Assembly (NCBI GenBank): GCA_016191165.1
Contig: JACPPF010000132.1
Span: forward strand, 42,132 to 106,131
DNA from: Planctomycetota bacterium
Lineage (GTDB): Bacteria; Planctomycetota; Planctomycetia; Gemmatales; Gemmataceae
DNA length: 64,000 nucleotides
Direction: 5' to 3'
Each line of letters begins with the position of its first letter. Positions within the stretch are counted from its first letter, which is position 1. This document shows, piece by piece, positions 48,662 to 57,821 of this stretch. The notes beneath the pieces were generated by a model. It worked only from the letters and a program-made list of their open reading frames with translations. It was not told the DNA's origin and made no database searches. The translations under genes and the position numbers were made by a program.

Positions 48662-49405
48662 ATGTTCACCATTGCTTCCGTCGGCCGAATGGTGCTCAGT
48701 GGCGCCGCGCAGTTGATTTATCCGAATGCGTGCTGGACGTGCGGCGTTTTAATGCCGCCGGAGCAGGGCCCCGTCTGTTCGCATTGCCATCCGCTTTTGA
48801 CGGTCGATCCGTTTCCAGCGTGCCCGCGTTGTTCAAGCACGGTGGGACCGCATCTGGTGCTGGAATCGGGATGTCCCGCCTGTGCGGCCGAATCGCTGCC
48901 CTTCACTGGGGCGTTTCGGCTTGGACCCTACGATGGGCTGTTGCGCGAAGTGATCTTACGCATGAAGCGCTGGTCTGGTGAAGACCTGGCGGAAGTGATC
49001 GCGGCGCTCTGGGCGAGACCGATGGCGGATCGACTGGCACATCTCGGCGTGGATGTCGTGATCCCGCTGCCTCTGCACTGGTTGCGGCGCTGGCGGCGCG
49101 GGTTCAATGCCGGCGACCTTCTGGCGATGGCGCTGGCGCGAGAATTGAAGGTGCCCTGTTGGCAGCGGACGTTAAAGCGCATTCGCGCGACCGCCCCACA
49201 GGTGGCGCAAAAGAATCCGACGGCTCGAAAGGAGAACGTGAAAGGCGCGTTCCGGGCCCGCCCAGGTTTCAACCTGGTCGGCAAAACAGTTGTCATCGTG
49301 GACGATGTGTTAACCATCGGCGCCACGGCCGGCGCCGCCGCGCGCGCCTTGCGGGAATTGAAACCAGATGCCATCTACGTGGCCGTGCTTGCGCATGGCC
49401 GCTGA
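48662..49405 (+). CDS. comF: ComF family phosphoribosyltransferase-like protein
   Basis: 247 residues from ATG 48662 (AGGTGA upstream); a GTG at 48629 is an alternative. An N-terminal zinc ribbon (CWTCG, CSHC, CPRC, CPAC) is followed by the double-psi/PRT domain, with the PRPP-binding motif VVIVDDVLTIGATAG at about 207-221. ComF proteins act with ComFA in DNA uptake in Gram-positive bacteria; in others the role is less clear. It follows the ATPase gene by 42 bases and may be co-transcribed by chance. Confidence 0.85.
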   Translation: MFTIASVGRMVLSGAAQLIYPNACWTCGVLMPPEQGPVCSHCHPLLTVDPFPACPRCSSTVGPHLVLESGCPACAAESLPFTGAFRLGPYDGLLREVILRMKRWSGEDLAEVIAALWARPMADRLAHLGVDVVIPLPLHWLRRWRRGFNAGDLLAMALARELKVPCWQRTLKRIRATAPQVAQKNPTARKENVKGAFRARPGFNLVGKTVVIVDDVLTIGATAGAAARALRELKPDAIYVAVLAHGR

Positions 49406-49406
49406 C

Positions 49407-49655
49407 CATGTGCCGGCAAATACGGTCGACCGGACCGCGCAGGCAGCCGTTGATAGCGCCCTTCTCACCAGCCGCCTCGTTCGCCATGTAAAGTGGGCTT
49501 GCCTTCGCCAGGGAATTACCGACGCGGCGCTCGGCAAACTCCCTGGACATCTGGTTGAACCAGGCGCCCTGGCAACTTTTGACGCCTGCGAAAGGTTTAC
49601 CGGCGCGTGAAAATGTCCGGCTTGTACCTGACAGGAAAATGACCGAAGTAGGCAC
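49407..49655 (-). other. Possible small or relic coding frame in a 445-base gap
   Basis: A minus-strand frame starts at ATG 49655 and stays open past the ComF stop. Residues about 19-83 (from GKPFAGVKSCQGAWFNQMSR) have a protein-like composition and fill the gap up to the ComF end. No family recognised and no Shine-Dalgarno seen. The rest of the gap (49656-49850) shows no gene; a weak TTGATT...TAGAAT pair at 49731-49761 with a 19-base spacer could serve the DUF1573 gene. Confidence 0.3.
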
Positions 49656-49850
49656 CGTAGCGAGAATTAGTCAGTTGCGTTCCGTGCCTTGCCGAGTTTA
49701 GGGTTAGTTGGGAAATCTGGCCATTGGCAGTTGATTTCATGCGTACCATGCGACATAGAATTAAATGACTCTCATTTCGCGCCCAACCCATGGCAACAAC
49801 TTTTGACCCACGGGCGCGATCGAGAGGGGTGAGAAAAGCAGGGACGAAAA

Positions 49851-50834
49851 ATGTATCGATTTAGCTTGATGTTCATCGCCTTGTTGGGAGCAACCACGCA
49901 AGCACAAGCCTCGTCGTGGGCGGACGGCTTGTTCGAGGAGCTTTCCCGGGACTTCGGCTCCGTGCCTCACGGCCAGGTCGTGACGCACCCGTTTCGGATC
50001 ACGAATAAAACGAAACAGCCGGTCCACATCCGCAGCGTCACGGTGTCGTGCGGCAAGTGCTCGTCGGCACGAGCCCTCAAGACCTACCTCCAGCCCGGCG
50101 AAGAAACCGCCATCATCGCCACGATGGATACGAACCGGTTCATCGGCAGTAAACACATCACTATCACGGTCCTGTTCGACCAGCCGCGCTGGGACGAAGT
50201 CAAACTCTGGATGGAGGCCAACAGCCGGCAGGATGTGTCCTTCACGCCCAATAGCATCGCCTTTGGCCGGGTGAAAAGGGGCGCAGAGCCGGAGACCAAG
50301 ATCACCATCGCTTTCCTCGGCGGCAACCCCACCAAGGTCCTCAAGGTGACCAGCGAGAGTAACTATGTGCAGCCCAAGGTGAGCGAAGTGAAACGCGGAC
50401 CGGGTGAAACCGCTTTCGAGATCACCGCCAAGCTGCGCAGCGATACCCCCACCGGCAAGTGGTACACCGACGTCTGGCTCACGACCAACAACCCCTCCAT
50501 GCCCAAGCTGCGGGTTCCGGTCACCGTCGAGGTCGAGGCCACGCTGAGTGTCAATCCGAGCACCGTCTCCCTTGGGCAAGTCAAGGCAGGCACCGAATCC
50601 GATCGGAAGGTCATCATCCGCGGTGTCCGGCCCTTCCGCATCACCGGCATTTTCGGAACCGACAAACAATTGCAGGTGCGCTCCACCAATAACGACAGCA
50701 AGGCCGTCCACGTCCTGACCGTCACGCTCAATCCGAATACCCCCGGGAATCTGAGCCGCATCATCCGTGTGCAGACCGATTTGACCAATAACAACCAGAT
50801 CGAATTCCACGCTCAGGCCAAGGTCGTTCCGTAG
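49851..50834 (+). CDS. DUF1573 repeat protein, exported
   Basis: 327 residues with a signal peptide (about 1-20). At least three DUF1573-type Ig-like modules are visible: FGSVPHGQVVTHPFRITNKT with VSCGKCSS, then FGRVKRGAEPETKITIAF, then LGQVKAGTESDRKVIIRG. DUF1573 domains resemble ASH/MSP beta sandwiches and occur in large numbers in planctomycete exported proteins. A structural, envelope-associated role is inferred. Confidence 0.85.
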   Translation: MYRFSLMFIALLGATTQAQASSWADGLFEELSRDFGSVPHGQVVTHPFRITNKTKQPVHIRSVTVSCGKCSSARALKTYLQPGEETAIIATMDTNRFIGSKHITITVLFDQPRWDEVKLWMEANSRQDVSFTPNSIAFGRVKRGAEPETKITIAFLGGNPTKVLKVTSESNYVQPKVSEVKRGPGETAFEITAKLRSDTPTGKWYTDVWLTTNNPSMPKLRVPVTVEVEATLSVNPSTVSLGQVKAGTESDRKVIIRGVRPFRITGIFGTDKQLQVRSTNNDSKAVHVLTVTLNPNTPGNLSRIIRVQTDLTNNNQIEFHAQAKVVP

Positions 50835-50883
50835 CCTTCTGCCGCTTCCGTGGCGTGGCGAATCCTCGCCGCGCCGCCAGCGG

Positions 50884-52002
50884 CTACGATAAGCGCTTGC
50901 GGAACTTCATCGCCGCCAGCATGAACGACGCAATTCCCATGACCCATAAGATCACGGCATGAAGCCAAAGTTCCGACCAGCCCGCGCCGCGCAAGATGAC
51001 GCCGCGGGCCGCGTCGATCAGCCAGGTCGTCGGAAAAATCTGGGCCACGTACCAAAAAAACGCCGGCATCGAATCGAGGGGGAACACATATCCCGAAAGG
51101 AAGATCGACGGCATCATCGTCCCCATCGCCATCTGCCCCGCCGCCTCGCGCGTGTCAACCCGCGTCGAGATGTAGAGCCCCAGCCCCAAAAACGAGAACG
51201 TGAACGGCAGCGTCAACATCAAGAGCGTCATCACATAGCCGTGAATCGGCACCTGAAATACGGACCACATCAAAAACAGGATCGTCACGAACTCGACAAA
51301 AGTCAACACAAGGTAAGGCACAAGCTTTCCCAGGATCAACTCGCCGGCCCGGACCGGTGTCATGAAAAGTTGCTCGAGCGTTCCCTTCTCCTTCTCGCGG
51401 ACGATGGCGTTCGCCGACAGCATGATCGCCATCATCTGGCACATCACGACCATCAACCCCGGGATGAAGAAATTGGCCGAGCGTGTATCGGGATTGAATA
51501 GAATGCGCGGGCGCGACTCGATGAGAAACGGCTGCACCAGCGGCGAGTTCCTGAGCGATTCTTGCAGCGCGAGCGCGTTGCTGACGTTGAGGGCTTCCCC
51601 GGCGACGCTGGATTCGGAACCGTCCACCAGGACCAGAATCTGCGCGGACCGTTTCGCCTCGATCTGGCGCGAGAAGTCCTCCGGGATTTGAATCGCGACC
51701 TTGGCCTTGCCCGACCGGATCATCCAGTTCATGTCCGCCTCGTTGGAAACCTGTTTTACCACCCGAAAATCCTGGGAGTTCTCGAACATGCGAATCATGC
51801 GCTTGCTCTCCTCCGTCCGGCATTGATTGAAGACGACCGTCGAGATGAAGCGCACATTCGTGTTGATCGCATAACCGAGCATGAATAGTTCCAGGACTGG
51901 AATGAAGAACGCGAAGAACAAGGTCGCGGGGTCGCGGATGATGTGCAAGAATTCCTTGCGCGCAACGGCGTAGGTGCGTTGATAGGAGAAGCTGGGATTC
52001 AT
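50884..52002 (-). CDS. ABC-2 type transporter permease
   Basis: 372 residues. One N-terminal membrane helix (about 25-45), a large exported domain (about 50-175), then five helices with the ABC-2 segment GTLEQLFMTPVRAGELILGK and the late FFWYVAQIFPTTWLIDAARG. This resembles YbhR/YhhJ-type permeases. It is the last gene of a minus-strand membrane-fusion/ATPase/permease set. Such systems export drugs or small hydrophobic molecules. Only one permease is present, so it probably homodimerises. Confidence 0.9.
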   Translation of the reverse strand: MNPSFSYQRTYAVARKEFLHIIRDPATLFFAFFIPVLELFMLGYAINTNVRFISTVVFNQCRTEESKRMIRMFENSQDFRVVKQVSNEADMNWMIRSGKAKVAIQIPEDFSRQIEAKRSAQILVLVDGSESSVAGEALNVSNALALQESLRNSPLVQPFLIESRPRILFNPDTRSANFFIPGLMVVMCQMMAIMLSANAIVREKEKGTLEQLFMTPVRAGELILGKLVPYLVLTFVEFVTILFLMWSVFQVPIHGYVMTLLMLTLPFTFSFLGLGLYISTRVDTREAAGQMAMGTMMPSIFLSGYVFPLDSMPAFFWYVAQIFPTTWLIDAARGVILRGAGWSELWLHAVILWVMGIASFMLAAMKFRKRLS

Positions 52003-52070
52003 GTTGGTTCAAACTCCTTCTGTTTCACGCAGACGAGGCGCAACCGGGCAACCGAGACTCCAGGCCTTGA

Positions 52071-52171
52071 GTTCTCGCCAAGGCGCAAAGGCCGCAAAGC
52101 AATTCAAGAGAGAAGGCCGCCTGTAATCGTCGCCTCGTGGCTTGGCGCCCTTTGCGCCTTTGCGAGAAACA
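52071..52171. repeat. CGCAAAG inverted repeat without a GxxExxY gene
   Basis: GTTCTCGCCAAGGCGCAAAG (52071-) faces GGCGCCCTTTGCGCCTTTGC (52144-), forming a long imperfect hairpin between the ABC permease and ATPase genes. It is the same repeat type as the pair around the GxxExxY gene at 58814, here as a solo copy. Confidence 0.8.
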
Positions 52172-52214
52172 CCGACTCGAATTTGCGGCCCCCAAAGATT
52201 CTCCGCGACCGAAC

Positions 52215-53150
52215 CTAGTTTTTCGCGGCCTGGGCCCGCGAGATCGTCACGAAGACATCTTCGAGCGAAGGCTCCGCGTCGATGACGCGTGCGTCCTGCA
52301 GGCCCAACTCCGGCAGCGTGCGGTCCTTCTCAACGAGGGCATGAATCGACTGTCCGAAAATAGTCGCTTGCTGAACCGCGGGGATTTTCCGAAGCTTTTC
52401 CAGAAGCGCCGCCGTGTTGAGATCGTAGATTTCGAGCCAGCGGGTCCCGGGCGGGGTGACGCCGGGCATCTCCTTGAGTTCGCGGGGCGTACCCAGGGCG
52501 AGTAACTGGGAGAGATAGATATAGCCAACCCGTCCGCAGCGCTCCGCTTCGTCCATGTAATGGGTGGTGACGACGAGTGAGATTCCTTCGGCGGAAAGGC
52601 GGAAGAGCAGGTTCCACAGATCGCGGCGCGCGACCGGATCGATGCCGGCGGTTGGCTCATCCAGAAAAATCAGACGCGGGCTGTGCAAGAGGGCGCAGAC
52701 CAGGGCGAGGCGTTGCTTCCAGCCGCCGGAGAGTTTGCCAGCGTAGCGTTCCATGTACGGGCCGATGCCGGTCAATTCGACCAGTTCCTCTTCGCGCTCG
52801 CGGGCGCGCTGGGGGGAGAGGCCGTAAACCCCGGCGTAGAAATCGAGATTCTCGCGTGTCGTGAGATCTTCGTACAGAGAAAATTTTTGCGACATGTAGC
52901 CGATCTGCGCACGCACGCGCTCGGAATCGGCGGCGACGTCATATCCGAGGACGGTGGCCGTTCCCCCGGCCAGCGGGACAAGGCCGCACAGGCCGCGAAT
53001 CAGCGTCGTCTTGCCTGACCCGTTTGGACCCAAAAGGCCGAAGACCTCGCCTGGCGCAACCGTCAGGCTGACCTTGTTCACGGCGGTGACGGGACCGAAG
53101 CGAATCGTTACGTCCCGGGCATCGATGGTGGGAAGTGGCATGGTGCTCAA
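52215..53150 (-). CDS. ABC transporter ATP-binding protein
   Basis: 311 residues. Walker A is [14 protein letters not shown] (about 37-50), the signature is [12 protein letters not shown], Walker B is [13 protein letters not shown] and the switch histidine lies in [13 protein letters not shown]. The C-terminal 80 residues form the drug-exporter-type extension. It energises the permease at 50884 and works with the HlyD protein. A small GC-rich repeat lies between it and the HlyD gene (53151-53215). Confidence 0.93.
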   Translation of the reverse strand: MSTMPLPTIDARDVTIRFGPVTAVNKVSLTVAPGEVFGLLGPNGSGKTTLIRGLCGLVPLAGGTATVLGYDVAADSERVRAQIGYMSQKFSLYEDLTTRENLDFYAGVYGLSPQRAREREEELVELTGIGPYMERYAGKLSGGWKQRLALVCALLHSPRLIFLDEPTAGIDPVARRDLWNLLFRLSAEGISLVVTTHYMDEAERCGRVGYIYLSQLLALGTPRELKEMPGVTPPGTRWLEIYDLNTAALLEKLRKIPAVQQATIFGQSIHALVEKDRTLPELGLQDARVIDAEPSLEDVFVTISRAQAAKN

Positions 53151-53215
53151 ATCTGTTTACCCGTTCGCCGCTGGCGAGTGGGGAACTCACGCTCGCCAGA
53201 AACGGGCGGCCCAAC

Positions 53216-54364
53216 TCAGTCGCGCGGTATCGTGACCTCTGCCGCCATGCCGGCGTTGAGCACGCCCCGCGGGTCATCGACGCGAATCTTCACGGCAAAG
53301 ACCTGGTGATGACGTTCATCGACGCTTTGCACGTTGCGCGGCGTGAACTCGGCGACGTTGGAGCGCTGAATCACTTCCCCCTCAAGGATTTGTCCAGGAT
53401 TGGAGTCGATCGTGACCTTCACTTTCTTGTGCAGCGTCACGTGCCCGTACTGGGTTTCCGGCACAAAAATCTTCACCCACAGGTCCTCGACTCGCAGCAC
53501 GCGCACGACGGGTTGATTCGGCGGGACCAGATCACCGGGCCGAACGGCGACCACCTCGACAATCGCCTTGCCGAGATTGGGCGGCACCGCGACGGTGGTC
53601 TCGGCGATATTGATGTCGATGGCGTCGGCAGCGGCGCGAATCTCGTCCACCTTGGCCTTGGCGAGTTGTTTGTCCTCCCAGCGCGTGCCGTTTTGGAGTT
53701 GAAGAAAGTTGGCGTAGGCGCGATCGCGCTCGCGGGCCGCCTCCTCGATGTCTTCCACGCGCGATCCCTTGATCACGATCATCTGATGCCGGGCGCGCGC
53801 CGCGTTGACTCGCCCCAGGGTCCGGTCACGCGCCGCCAGGGCCGCTTCGTAGTCCAGACGCGATGTCGCCTGCTGGCGAAACAATCCCGCGACGCGGTTC
53901 CATTCCTTCAGCGCTTGCTCGTAGTCGGCCTGGGCGGTATCCAGATCGAACTTGGCTTGCTTCTTCTCCTCCTCGCGCCAGCCGGTCTTGACGCGTTCGT
54001 AACGCGCCTGGGCGGCGCCATACGCGGCGAAGGCGGCGCTAATGTCCTCCCAGCGCGGGCCCTCGATCGCCTTTTTCCATTCCGCCTCGGCTTGCCGAAG
54101 CTTGGCCTGCATTTGCTGTTTTTGATTCTTCAACTCCGGCGCCTCGAAAACGATGAGCGCCTGGTTCTTGTAAACGAGGTTCCCCTCGTGAACGAGCACC
54201 GCGTCCACCCGGCCGCCGACCTTCGAGCCAAGCCGGACTTCCTGGACCTCGACGACGCCGGGGAAACGCAGGTCGTGGTTATTGCGCGCGAACCAGAAAA
54301 CCGCCCCGCCCGCGCCGATCACCAGGAGAATTGCAGCCACAATGGTCAAGAGCCTGTACTTCAT
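53216..54364 (-). CDS. HlyD/EmrA family membrane fusion protein
   Basis: 382 residues from ATG 54364. One membrane helix (about 4-24), then a split biotinyl-lipoyl domain (GVVEVQEVRLGSKVGGRVDA and, after the hairpin, AVPPNLGKAIVEVVAVRPGD). A long alpha-helical hairpin covers about 75-230, and a beta-barrel domain ends the protein. It bridges the inner-membrane ABC pump to the outer envelope. The order HlyD-ATPase-permease matches YbhGFSR-type exporters. An in-frame extension to 54613 passes through the promoter and is rejected. Confidence 0.9.
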   Translation of the reverse strand: MKYRLLTIVAAILLVIGAGGAVFWFARNNHDLRFPGVVEVQEVRLGSKVGGRVDAVLVHEGNLVYKNQALIVFEAPELKNQKQQMQAKLRQAEAEWKKAIEGPRWEDISAAFAAYGAAQARYERVKTGWREEEKKQAKFDLDTAQADYEQALKEWNRVAGLFRQQATSRLDYEAALAARDRTLGRVNAARARHQMIVIKGSRVEDIEEAARERDRAYANFLQLQNGTRWEDKQLAKAKVDEIRAAADAIDINIAETTVAVPPNLGKAIVEVVAVRPGDLVPPNQPVVRVLRVEDLWVKIFVPETQYGHVTLHKKVKVTIDSNPGQILEGEVIQRSNVAEFTPRNVQSVDERHHQVFAVKIRVDDPRGVLNAGMAAEVTIPRD

Positions 54365-54394
54365 CAACCGCCTCGGGTTCAACGACCTGCCCAT

Positions 54395-54407
54395 CGGTAT
54401 TATACCG
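54395..54407 (-). promoter_or_regulatory. Palindromic -10/operator candidate for the exporter operon
   Basis: CGGTATTATACCG is a 13-bp palindrome containing, on the minus strand, a consensus TATAAT (54404-54399). A start near 54391 would leave a 27-base leader with GAGG before the ATG. No good -35 box is visible, so an activator or repressor site is plausible. Confidence 0.4.
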
Positions 54408-54642
54408 GTCGCAGTGGGTTTTGACTTGTTTCGCCGCGATACGAAGGGGAGCGCGGGGCCGAACAGACTTGCCGTCGCGCCCGTGCTCCCGTTCCGATCG
54501 CGACGAAACGAAAGTGACATTTCTGACCGCGTGCGGATCATCGGCAGACCCTGGACGGCGCCCGGGTCAACGCGAGCGTTGTCAAGCGGCTTTGAACGCC
54601 GCCAAAAAAACAATCATCCGCTTCGTTGTTGGGATCCGCACC

Positions 54643-54757
54643 AATGTAGTCATCACGCTCCGCGTGATGACCTCGCAGGAAGCACTCGAGAGTTTGGATT
54701 TCCGCGAAAATCTCCAGGCTTCTCCGATGTCATCGCGCGGAGCGTGATGACTACATT
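54643..54757. repeat. Inverted repeat with TCACGCTCCGCGTGA core
   Basis: Arms 54643-54671 and 54729-54757 are 29 bases with few mismatches, spaced by 57 bases. The core matches the palindrome inserted in nuoN, so both belong to one repeat family; this one retains an unrelated interior. Confidence 0.8.
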
Positions 54758-54810
54758 AAATGCCGCCAATTTCGTTGATTGGCCGACCCCAACAATGAAG
54801 CGGGTAATTG

Positions 54811-54846
54811 AAAAAAAAAAGCCCACGGGGTTCCAAGCCCGTGGGC
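54811..54846 (-). terminator. Rho-independent terminator of the HtrA-like gene
   Basis: GCCCACGGG (54821-54829) and CCCGTGGGC (54838-54846) pair perfectly around 8 bases; on the minus strand ten consecutive T follow. It is 30 bases after the protease stop. Confidence 0.93.
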
Positions 54847-54875
54847 AGCCTCTTCGGTACGAATCGCCCCGGGCG

Positions 54876-55937
54876 TTACCGCCCGTTGGCCACTCGCACG
54901 CCTCCCTGGGTAGTGATTGGCGAATTCCCCGCCGGCGCCTCGCGAGAGGCGACCACTACCGATCCGGCCCCGTGGCTGGCTTCTAGCGTCAACATCACGA
55001 TCGTTTCCTGACCCTGACGGACGACGTTCAATTTCACCTGCTGCCCCGGCTCCCGTGCCAGCAGCGCTCGTTCCAGGTCGAATTGATTGGCGACCTTGCG
55101 GCTTTCAACGGCGAGGATGATATCCCCCGCCTTCAGTGCCTTGTGGCCCTTGTTGCTGACCACCACCTGGCTGCGGTCTCCGACCTGGGCGATGATCGTC
55201 TCTTCCACCTTCAGTCCGTGCTGGACTTTCGACACGCGTTTGAGGTATTTGTTCAGGAACCCGCGCACCGTGCCCGCGTTGATGGCGAACGCGATGTTCT
55301 GGCCGCCGTCCCGCATGGCGACGTTGATGCCGATGACCTCGGCGTTCATGTTGACGAGCGGCCCGCCGGAGTTGCCCGGGTTGATGGGGGCGTCGTGTTG
55401 GATCAGGCCGGTCATCACCACGTCATTGGGCATGTTGAGCTTTCGGTTCAGGGCGCTGATGATGCCGCGGGTCACCGTGGCGTCGAAGCCAAACGGGCTG
55501 CCGATGGCGATCACGTCTTCACCGCGTTTCATGTCGCCCGTCGGGCCCAGGGGCAGGGCGGTAAGCTTGCTCTTGACGTTGATGCGAACGATGGCCAGGT
55601 CGAGATCGGAATCGGTGGCAACCACTTCGCCCAGAAGCTTGGTCCCGTTGTGCAATTGCACGTCGAGATAACGCATGCCCTGGGTGACGTGGCGATTGGT
55701 GACGATCAAGCCGCTCTCATCGACGATGACGCCGGAGCCGATCATCGGCTGCGCCTGTCCCTTGATCGCCACGCGAATGGCGACGACGCCGGCCTCGGTC
55801 TTCTCGACGGCGCGAACGATTGGCGTAATGCGGGAAGCGGATGCTGACGGGGTGGCGACCTTTTCGGTCGCGGAAGAAAATGGAACGAGCACGGCCGCCG
55901 CCAAAATGGCGGCGCAGAACGACTGGGTGAATCTCAT
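54876..55937 (-). CDS. HtrA/DegP-like serine protease with PDZ domain
   Basis: 353 residues with a signal peptide (about 1-23). The trypsin-like triad is H83 (VTNRHV), D113 (SDLDLAIV) and S190 (NPGNSGGPL). One PDZ domain lies at about 255-330 (KALKAGDIILAVESRKV). Such proteases act in the periplasm in protein quality control. A GEMM-like RNA element lies directly upstream, and the likely ribosome site AAGGA is in its closing stem, so synthesis may answer to a cyclic dinucleotide. Confidence 0.92.
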   Translation of the reverse strand: MRFTQSFCAAILAAAVLVPFSSATEKVATPSASASRITPIVRAVEKTEAGVVAIRVAIKGQAQPMIGSGVIVDESGLIVTNRHVTQGMRYLDVQLHNGTKLLGEVVATDSDLDLAIVRINVKSKLTALPLGPTGDMKRGEDVIAIGSPFGFDATVTRGIISALNRKLNMPNDVVMTGLIQHDAPINPGNSGGPLVNMNAEVIGINVAMRDGGQNIAFAINAGTVRGFLNKYLKRVSKVQHGLKVEETIIAQVGDRSQVVVSNKGHKALKAGDIILAVESRKVANQFDLERALLAREPGQQVKLNVVRQGQETIVMLTLEASHGAGSVVVASREAPAGNSPITTQGGVRVANGR

Positions 55938-55942
55938 CGCTT

Positions 55943-56034
55943 CATCCTTTCGGCAGCCTGGCGATCTCTCGCGAAGAGAGACCCATAGCTTTCCGCCCCC
56001 GCCTCACGACGGGTTTAGCAATTTATCGGGGATG
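55943..56034 (-). promoter_or_regulatory. GEMM (c-di-GMP-I)-like riboswitch variant upstream of HtrA-like gene
   Basis: On the minus strand the order of blocks equals that of the element at 12970: GCTAAACCC; a stem CCCGTC/GGCGGG capped by the GNRA loop GTGA; GGCGGAAAGCTATGGGTC; a second stem; and GCCAGGCTGCC. CATCC (56034-56030) and GGATG (55947-55943) close it. The first joining segment reads TTGCTAAACC where element 1 has TGGCAAAACC, so the position matching the key ligand-contact G of Vc2 appears to be U. The core ACGCAAAGCC is also changed. AAGGA of the 3' closing strand is 8 bases from the ATG, pointing to translational control. Confidence 0.65.
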
Positions 56035-56237
56035 TCCCGACGCACCGGGCAGGTGCGTCACTCAAGGTATTCTTAGCATACAAAAACCGTGGATGCCAAA
56101 AATTCCGATTATTCCGGTTGTAGCGGCCTTGCTGACGCGGTTCGCCGGGCTCGTTGGAGCCTTGACGCTGCCGGACTACAATGAGACAATTCCAGCAGTT
56201 GCGATGCCTCTCTCACTTCACCAAAGGAGTATCCACC

Positions 56238-57731
56238 ATGACCACCGCCACCGCTGCCCCGCCGAAGCCTTCCATCAAGATGCCGCGCGTCAAGGCGCAG
56301 GAGCCGATGTTTATCGCCGGCAAATGGGTCGATAGTGTTTCGGGCAAGACGTTTCCGACGCTCAATCCCTCGACCGGGGAGACGATCTGCCAGGTCGCGG
56401 AAGGGGACAAGGCCGATGTCGATCTCGCCGTCAAGGCCGCTCGCAAGGCGTTCGACTCCGGCCCGTGGTCGAAGATGACTGCCGCCGAGCGTGGCCGGCT
56501 CATCAACAAACTCGCCGATCTCATCGAGCAAAACGCCCAGGAACTCGCCGCCCTCGAATCGCTCGACAACGGCAAGCCGTACAAGGACGCGCTCACCATC
56601 GATGTGCCGCTGACCGTCAAATGCTATCGCTACTATGCCGGCTGGACTGACAAGATCCACGGCAAGACGATTCCCGTGGAAGGCCCATTCTTCTGTTACA
56701 CCCGGCACGAGCCGGTCGGCGTGGTCGGGCAGATCATTCCGTGGAACTTCCCGCTCCTGATGCAAGCGTGGAAATGGGGCCCGGCCCTGGCGACCGGCTG
56801 CACCATCGTGCTCAAGCCCGCGGAACAGACGCCGCTGACGGCGCTGCGCGTCGCCGCGCTGGCGCAGGAAGCGGGCATCCCCGATGGCGTCATCAATGTC
56901 GTCCCCGGCTACGGCCCGACCGCCGGGGCCGCCATCACCGCGCACATGGGCGTGGACAAGGTCGCCTTCACCGGCGAATACACGACCGGGCAGATCATCA
57001 TGGAGACCGCCGCCAAGAGCAACCTCAAGCGCGTGACGCTGGAATTGGGCGGCAAAAGCCCGAATGTCGTCTTTGCGGACGCCGATCTCGACGCCGCTGT
57101 CGAAGGCGCCTACTTCGGCCTCTTCTTCAACCAGGGCCAGTGCTGCTGTGCCGGCAGTCGGCTGTTCGTCGAGGACAGGGTGCATGATGAGTTCGTTGAC
57201 AAGATGCTGAAGAAGGCCAGGTCGCGCAAGGTCGGCGACCCCTTCGCGGCCGACACCGAGCAAGGGCCCCAAGTGTCGCAAGAGCAATTCGACCGCGTCA
57301 TGGGCTTCATCGACGTCGGCAAGAAAGAAGGTGCGAAACTCCTGTGCGGCGGCAATCGCGTTGGCAGCAAGGGCTACTTCATCGAGGCCACGGTGTTCGA
57401 CAACGTCACCGACGAGATGAAAATTGCCAAGGATGAAATCTTCGGCCCCGTCATGAACATTCTCCGCTTCAAGGACATGGACGAGGTCGTGCAACGCGGC
57501 AACCAGACCTACTACGGCCTCGCCGCCGCGGTGTGGACGAAGGACATCACCAAGGCGCACCGTCTGGCGAACAGCCTGCGCGCCGGAACCGTGTGGATCA
57601 ACTGCTACGACGTCTTCGACGCCGCCGCACCGTTCGGCGGTTTCAAGATGTCCGGCATCGGCCGCGAACTCGGTGAGTATGCGCTGACCAACTACACCGA
57701 GGTGAAGACGGTGTATGTGAACCTGGGCTAA
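56238..57731 (+). CDS. NAD(P)-dependent aldehyde dehydrogenase
   Basis: 497 residues, full length. Catalytic residues: E269 in [13 protein letters not shown] and the nucleophile within C302-C304 of GQCCCAGSR. The Rossmann segment includes [16 protein letters not shown] and the C-terminal [14 protein letters not shown]. Most similar by eye to class 1/2 (ALDH1/2, betaine or acetaldehyde) enzymes that oxidise aldehydes to acids. CAAAGGAG lies 8 bases before ATG 56238, which decides the start over an in-frame ATG at 56181. Confidence 0.95.
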   Translation: MTTATAAPPKPSIKMPRVKAQEPMFIAGKWVDSVSGKTFPTLNPSTGETICQVAEGDKADVDLAVKAARKAFDSGPWSKMTAAERGRLINKLADLIEQNAQELAALESLDNGKPYKDALTIDVPLTVKCYRYYAGWTDKIHGKTIPVEGPFFCYTRHEPVGVVGQIIPWNFPLLMQAWKWGPALATGCTIVLKPAEQTPLTALRVAALAQEAGIPDGVINVVPGYGPTAGAAITAHMGVDKVAFTGEYTTGQIIMETAAKSNLKRVTLELGGKSPNVVFADADLDAAVEGAYFGLFFNQGQCCCAGSRLFVEDRVHDEFVDKMLKKARSRKVGDPFAADTEQGPQVSQEQFDRVMGFIDVGKKEGAKLLCGGNRVGSKGYFIEATVFDNVTDEMKIAKDEIFGPVMNILRFKDMDEVVQRGNQTYYGLAAAVWTKDITKAHRLANSLRAGTVWINCYDVFDAAAPFGGFKMSGIGRELGEYALTNYTEVKTVYVNLG

Positions 57732-57747
57732 ACGCGGGCGCGGAAAT

Positions 57748-57786
57748 GCCGGCCGGGTTGTGACGATGTCACCGGCCGGCTATACT
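57748..57786 (+). promoter_or_regulatory. Hairpin overlapping a candidate promoter for the Uma2 gene
   Basis: TTGTGA (57758-57763), a 17-base spacer and TATACT (57781-57786) form a good promoter candidate. GCCGGCCGG (57748-57756) and CCGGCCGGC (57772-57780) are complementary, so the spacer folds in a hairpin that could end aldehyde dehydrogenase transcription. Confidence 0.45.
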
Positions 57787-57821
57787 GCAATCGTGTTAAA
57801 TTCCGAATGCGAGGGTTTGTG

